Shown here: positions 6,901-9,687 of the stretch, in pieces
How positions within the stretch are numbered: position 1 is the stretch's first letter
Layout of the letters: every line of letters begins with the position of its first letter
DNA from: Endomicrobium sp.
GTDB taxonomy: Bacteria; Elusimicrobiota; Endomicrobiia; Endomicrobiales; Endomicrobiaceae
Reading direction: 5' to 3'
DNA length: 9,687 bases
NCBI GenBank assembly: GCA_031278405.1
Contig: JAITKL010000022.1
Location: forward strand, 1-9,687
The notes under the pieces: model-generated
Database searches by the model: none
What the model was told of the DNA's origin: nothing
What the model saw: the letters and a program-made list of their open reading frames with translations, nothing else
Program-made: the position numbers and the translations under genes

Positions 6901-7542
6901 ATGACGATTTCTAATATTGAAAAAATAAAATGCCCTCAAGGACATCTTTTTGAGGTAAGTTTGCTTTCCGCTATAAGTGTTGCAGATAACCCTGAACTAA
7001 AAGAAGCTTTGATAGCGGGTGAAATTAACCTGGTTTCGTGTCCTGTTTGTGGAGAAATGTTCTTTGCTGAGCGTTTTATACTCTACCATGACAGTAAAAA
7101 CGAACTTATAGCCTTCGTTTATCCTTTGAGTTTCCAAGAGCAAGCTGCTCAATGTAAAGCTAAAATGAAAAAAGAGTTTGAACTTGCATTAGCAAACTTT
7201 GATGAAAGACAAAAAATAAATTATGAGCCTATTCTTTTGTTTGGTATTGAAGACTTAGTTTTGTTGCTTCGTTCAGAGCAGAATATTGAGGACGAAGAAG
7301 CTATTTTAAAATATATTGCGCCGAAGTTGTCTATAAAAATTGTAAGAATATCTCCGCATCTTTCACACAGGCTCGGAATTCCGAAATTACTTCCCATGCC
7401 TAAAGATTTAAAAGAGCTAGACGTAAAAGCCTTAACGGAGAGTTTACAAACTCTTGTTAAATATAATCCTAACCTTTTGCATTATGCTGAACTATTGGAA
7501 AAAATATCAAAACGTATAATAAATATTTCAGATATAAAATAA
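6901..7542 (+). CDS. CpXC-domain protein (putative zinc-binding)
   Basis: The 213-residue soluble protein has the layout of the CpXC family: two short cysteine motifs about 33 residues apart, with the family's DNPELKEALIAGEINLVSCP-like stretch between them (29-48). Family function is unknown; the cysteines are thought to bind zinc. The second motif CPVCG (47-51) is canonical, but the first is CPQGH (11-15), so the second cysteine is replaced by glycine and H15 may act as the fourth ligand. After FILYHD the C-terminal two thirds (about 80-213) is mostly helical and charged, without a family I recognise; LLLFGIEDLVLLLRS-like hydrophobic stretches are too polar for membrane segments. There is no signal peptide. 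The stop codon overlaps the next start as TAATG, so it is very likely translated together with the exported SpoVG-like protein. Confidence 0.85.
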   Translation: MTISNIEKIKCPQGHLFEVSLLSAISVADNPELKEALIAGEINLVSCPVCGEMFFAERFILYHDSKNELIAFVYPLSFQEQAAQCKAKMKKEFELALANFDERQKINYEPILLFGIEDLVLLLRSEQNIEDEEAILKYIAPKLSIKIVRISPHLSHRLGIPKLLPMPKDLKELDVKALTESLQTLVKYNPNLLHYAELLEKISKRIINISDIK

Positions 7543-8099
7543 TGTTATTTTTTTCTTTGCGAACTGAAGTCTTAATTTTTGTCGTTACAATTTGTTTGTC
7601 GTCATCTTCTGTGTTGTTTGCCGATCTGAAAATCACTAGAATTCAAAAAACAGCAGAATTTTATGAAATTGTTTTAAACAACGATATTAAAATCTCAAAT
7701 ATATTTTTGAGAGACAATGTTTTAGAATTTCCTAAATACAAGAATAAGAACAAAACTTACAAACAAATTGTAGTTTTAAGAAAAGATTTTAAAAATTATC
7801 TATTAGGCGCCTTGTTGAGTAATAATATATTTTCAGGAAAATGCATAACATCTTTTAAGATAAATAAAATGTCGGTTTTGAAAGATAATAAGTCTATAAA
7901 AGCATTTGCTTCAATTATTTTTGACGATGATATTGAAGTTGAGTGTCGTATTATGAATGGCAAAAAAGGTTTATGGATAGCATGGCCTTCAGATTTGAAG
8001 CATTGCATTTGGATAAAGAATTTTACGTTTATAAACAAAAATTTGCAAAAGGATATTGAAAAAAAGCTGATTATAGATTATACTTCAATTGTAAGTTAA
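7542..8099 (+). CDS. Exported small protein with SpoVG-like sequence
   Basis: The 185-residue protein starts with a signal peptide: a hydrophobic core at about 10-27 (VLIFVVTICLSSSSVLFA), likely cut before D28. It would then act in the periplasm or at the envelope. Residues 101-180 resemble SpoVG: ITSFKINK (102-109), then IKAFASIIFDDDIEVECRIM (119-138), NGKKGLWIAWPS (139-150) and a C-terminal helix LQKDIEKKLIIDY. This follows the SpoVG order of conserved strand, GL(F/W)(V/I)A.PS turn and final helix. Residues 29-95 look like a more worn copy (ITRIQK, EIVLNNDIKISNI, FP, YKQIVVL, final helix), suggesting an internal duplication. Known SpoVG proteins are short, cytoplasmic, nucleic-acid-binding regulators, so an exported version is odd and its function cannot be inferred. 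ATG 7542 overlaps the upstream stop (TAATG), without a Shine-Dalgarno. Confidence 0.75.
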   Translation: MLFFSLRTEVLIFVVTICLSSSSVLFADLKITRIQKTAEFYEIVLNNDIKISNIFLRDNVLEFPKYKNKNKTYKQIVVLRKDFKNYLLGALLSNNIFSGKCITSFKINKMSVLKDNKSIKAFASIIFDDDIEVECRIMNGKKGLWIAWPSDLKHCIWIKNFTFINKNLQKDIEKKLIIDYTSIVS

Positions 8100-8103
8100 T
8101 TGG

Positions 8104-8115
8104 TAATTATAATTA
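8104..8115. repeat. 12-bp perfect AT palindrome
   Basis: TAATTATAATTA equals its own reverse complement and lies just after the stop of the exported SpoVG-like gene, at the beginning of the GGDEF pseudogene. It contains no G or C and has no T-tract behind it, so it is not a typical terminator. It might be a regulator site or simply chance in AT-rich DNA. Confidence 0.3.
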
Positions 8116-9301
8116 TGCAAGAAAATATAGAGTCAGCAAAAGTATTATAGATATTTATGATTCTCTACAGCTAAATATAGTACTATGATTTGATTGTCGT
8201 TTGTGGTTTTAACAGGTCTCTTGTATGCCTATTGGTACAATGAAGCAGTTTTTATTTTTTCCCCATAGGCTTTTGTGCAATAGGTCTTACTTTTACAAGG
8301 GAATATCTTTTTCCGCATTTAGTGCCTGCGTAATTTTTTCTTTCCTTACCTTCCGCGTCTTATTTTTCTATAAAAAGTCAAAGTATATGGAAAAATTTTT
8401 ATTTAAGAAAAATAGGGAATTCAAATCTGTTTAAAATACCAAACTACTCTTTACTACTCTTTCTAAATACAGAAAAGTATTTTATAAACGGCAGAAGCAA
8501 TAAGGCAATCAATATAGACAAAATAATTCGATTCTATGGTATATGGAAATTTGTATATAAGCATATCCAAAAAACGAGTATGTAGAAGTTATTTTGAATT
8601 CTTTTGTCGGTCAAGTTAGTTCTAGAGGTCAAGTATTTTTTTTGAGAAAACACAATCAGGCTGGATTATCCTAAAGACTTTGGGTGTATTTCAGAGCAAG
8701 GATATTATACCAATTTGTAAGATTTATTGAATAAAGATGAAAGTTATAGTATCAACTCTGTCTTTGGATATTATATTGACGGTTGCAAAATTGTCTATTG
8801 GTTTTAAAATTGGAAGTAATATTCTTGGTTGTTTAATAATAGCGACTGATAAACAATATTCAGATAGATTTACAGATTTCATTGGATTTAGAAGAGTAAC
8901 TGTTTTTGAAATAATGTCACACAGATCAATAAAAGATAGTTTGACCGGATTGTTGCTTAAACGTTATTTTTTGCAAAGATTGGAGTTTGAGATTCAAAAA
9001 ACGTTTATGATTATAATTTTATACAAAGAATTTACAATACTAACGCCCTATACTAAATAAAAGAAAGATGCAAAATAAAATATTTGTCTTTTAAAATAAA
9101 AGAAGGTGTAAAATCGCTAGTCTTTAATGAAAATGGCAAAAAATTTAGTATTACTATTAAGTAAGCATTGTAGTAGGTGCAGATTCAAGAGAAATATCTA
9201 AATCCCAATCTTTTGATAAAATTGCTAATAAAGCTCTTTATGAAGCAAAAAGACAAGTCAAAGACAAAGTCATACTGTTTAAATCTTTATTGACACATTA
9301 A
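8115..9301 (+). pseudogene. Decayed membrane-bound GGDEF-domain protein (diguanylate cyclase type)
   Basis: Pieces of one protein can be read in all three + frames. A hydrophobic N-terminal part comes first (TGLLYAYWYNEAVFIF, then FPIGFCAIGLTFTREYLFPH, about 8211-8310). A probable sensor part follows (ILNSFVGQVSSRGQVFFL and LDYPKDFGCISEQGYY, about 8590-8710, then IGSNILGCLIIATDKQYSDR). After that comes the GGDEF start DSLTGLLLKRYFLQRLEFEI (8935-8994). The far end of the domain reads IKEGVKSLVFNENGKKFSIT and, after a frameshift, KIANKALYEAKRQVKDKVILF, ending at TAA 9299-9301. The GG(D/E)EF active-site segment cannot be found, so the middle of the domain seems deleted. Stops and frameshifts are frequent. 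The start is approximate (ATG 8115 and 8157 are candidates). Two open stretches, 8225-8434 and 8737-9060, are not genes; the first is largely out of frame. Confidence 0.85.
8443..8462 (+). repeat. Tandem 10-bp duplication in the GGDEF pseudogene
   Basis: ACTACTCTTT occurs twice back to back. Since it lies in decaying DNA, the likeliest origin is replication slippage; the 10-base length shifts the reading frame and is probably one of the lesions. Confidence 0.65.
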
Positions 9302-9319
9302 TATTAAAATTGATATAAA
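9290..9319 (+). promoter_or_regulatory. Strong sigma-70-type promoter of coaD, leaderless geometry
   Basis: TTGACA (9290-9295) is a perfect -35 element. After 18 bases comes TATAAA (9314-9319), preceded by TG at 9311-9312 as an extended -10. The predicted start point is about 9326, directly before ATG 9327, so the coaD mRNA would have no leader and there is no Shine-Dalgarno sequence. The -35 element lies within the last codons of the GGDEF pseudogene, which may explain why that tail is still well preserved. Confidence 0.7.
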
Positions 9320-9326
9320 ATTCATT

Positions 9327-9687
9327 ATGGATAGAAATTTGTCAGCGGTTTATCCTGGTAGTTTTGACCCTCCTACAAATGGACATTTAGATATTATAAC
9401 AAGAGCTTCTAATTTATTTCCAAATATAATAGTGGCTATAACGGATAATGTTAATAAAAGATATACTTTTACATTGCAAGAAAGAATTGACTTATTGCGA
9501 AAATCTACTAAACATTTAAAAAATGTTGAAGTTTTGTCTTTTTCAGGACTTTTAGCTGCTTACCTTAACAAGATAAATTCTTTTGTATTAATAAGAGGAT
9601 TGAGAGCTCTTTCGGATTTTGAATACGAATTTCAGATGGCTTTAATGAACAGAAAATTAAATAAAAAGATTGAAACCATATTTCTTA
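9327..9687 (+). CDS. coaD: Phosphopantetheine adenylyltransferase CoaD (3' end outside window)
   Basis: CoaD joins 4'-phosphopantetheine and ATP to form dephospho-CoA, the penultimate step of CoA synthesis. The visible 120 residues carry the nucleotidyltransferase signature YPGSFDPPTNGHLDII (9-24), with the T/H of the TxGH motif as TNGH. They also hold the substrate-binding segments FSGLLAAYL (about 72-80) and LIRGLRALSDFEYEFQMALM (about 88-107), then NRKLN and ETIFL. The full family protein has about 160 residues, so roughly 40 are missing at the window edge. ATG 9327 gives the standard N-terminus. The gene is intact as far as seen and is preceded by its own promoter, independent of the dead gene upstream. 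Confidence 0.95.
   Translation, partial: MDRNLSAVYPGSFDPPTNGHLDIITRASNLFPNIIVAITDNVNKRYTFTLQERIDLLRKSTKHLKNVEVLSFSGLLAAYLNKINSFVLIRGLRALSDFEYEFQMALMNRKLNKKIETIFL

Noticed and set aside
8225..9060. Open frames 8225-8434 and 8737-9060 as separate small genes
   Set aside because: The first is out of frame with the better membrane-domain reading; the second is a stretch of the decayed GGDEF protein.
1..9687. CRISPR array, insertion sequence, phage or toxin-antitoxin module
   Set aside because: No regularly spaced repeats, transposase or integrase motifs, or matching small gene pairs were seen. The broken genes are explained by decay.

Overview
The window is AT-rich, packed on the + strand, and alternates intact housekeeping genes with strongly decayed ones. 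This suggests the reduced genome of a host-restricted bacterium. The gene content, the eroded DNA-repair genes and the general look of the proteins remind me of Elusimicrobiota, in particular 'Candidatus Endomicrobium', the endosymbionts of termite-gut flagellates. That assignment comes from recall and inference; no marker in the window proves it.

Layout. Positions 3-92 hold the C-terminal end of an unidentified reading frame. About 150-1600 is a mutS pseudogene whose MutS motifs can be read in order across all three + frames. About 1591-2053 is a mutL pseudogene that has lost its ATPase domain by an internal deletion. Then come intact miaA (2066-2932), murJ (2943-4475) and uvrC (4490-5788), tightly spaced and probably one operon that once began with mutS-mutL. 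UvrC is unusually short: it keeps its two nuclease centres and its four cluster cysteines, but lacks most of the central linker region and the C-terminal HhH domain. After a 111-bp gap come a single-domain O6-alkylguanine-DNA alkyltransferase gene (5900-6223) and an overlapping lipoate-ligase-like gene (6207-6869). A two-gene unit follows: a CpXC-type zinc-binding protein (6901-7542) coupled through TAATG to a small exported protein with SpoVG-like sequence (7542-8099). About 8115-9301 is a pseudogene of a membrane-anchored GGDEF protein (diguanylate cyclase type). The window ends in the first 120 codons of coaD (9327 onwards), which has a near-consensus promoter sitting in the dead tail of the GGDEF gene.

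How it fits together. The decayed genes are mismatch repair (mutS, mutL) and c-di-GMP signalling. The genes kept are tRNA modification, lipid II export, direct alkylation reversal, excision repair, lipoate and CoA metabolism. This fits a sheltered, nutrient-dependent symbiont that has lost repair and environmental sensing. No tRNA, rRNA, CRISPR array, insertion sequence or phage gene was seen. The most unusual intact locus is the CpXC/exported SpoVG-like pair. I see no evidence for a complete new defence or mobile system.
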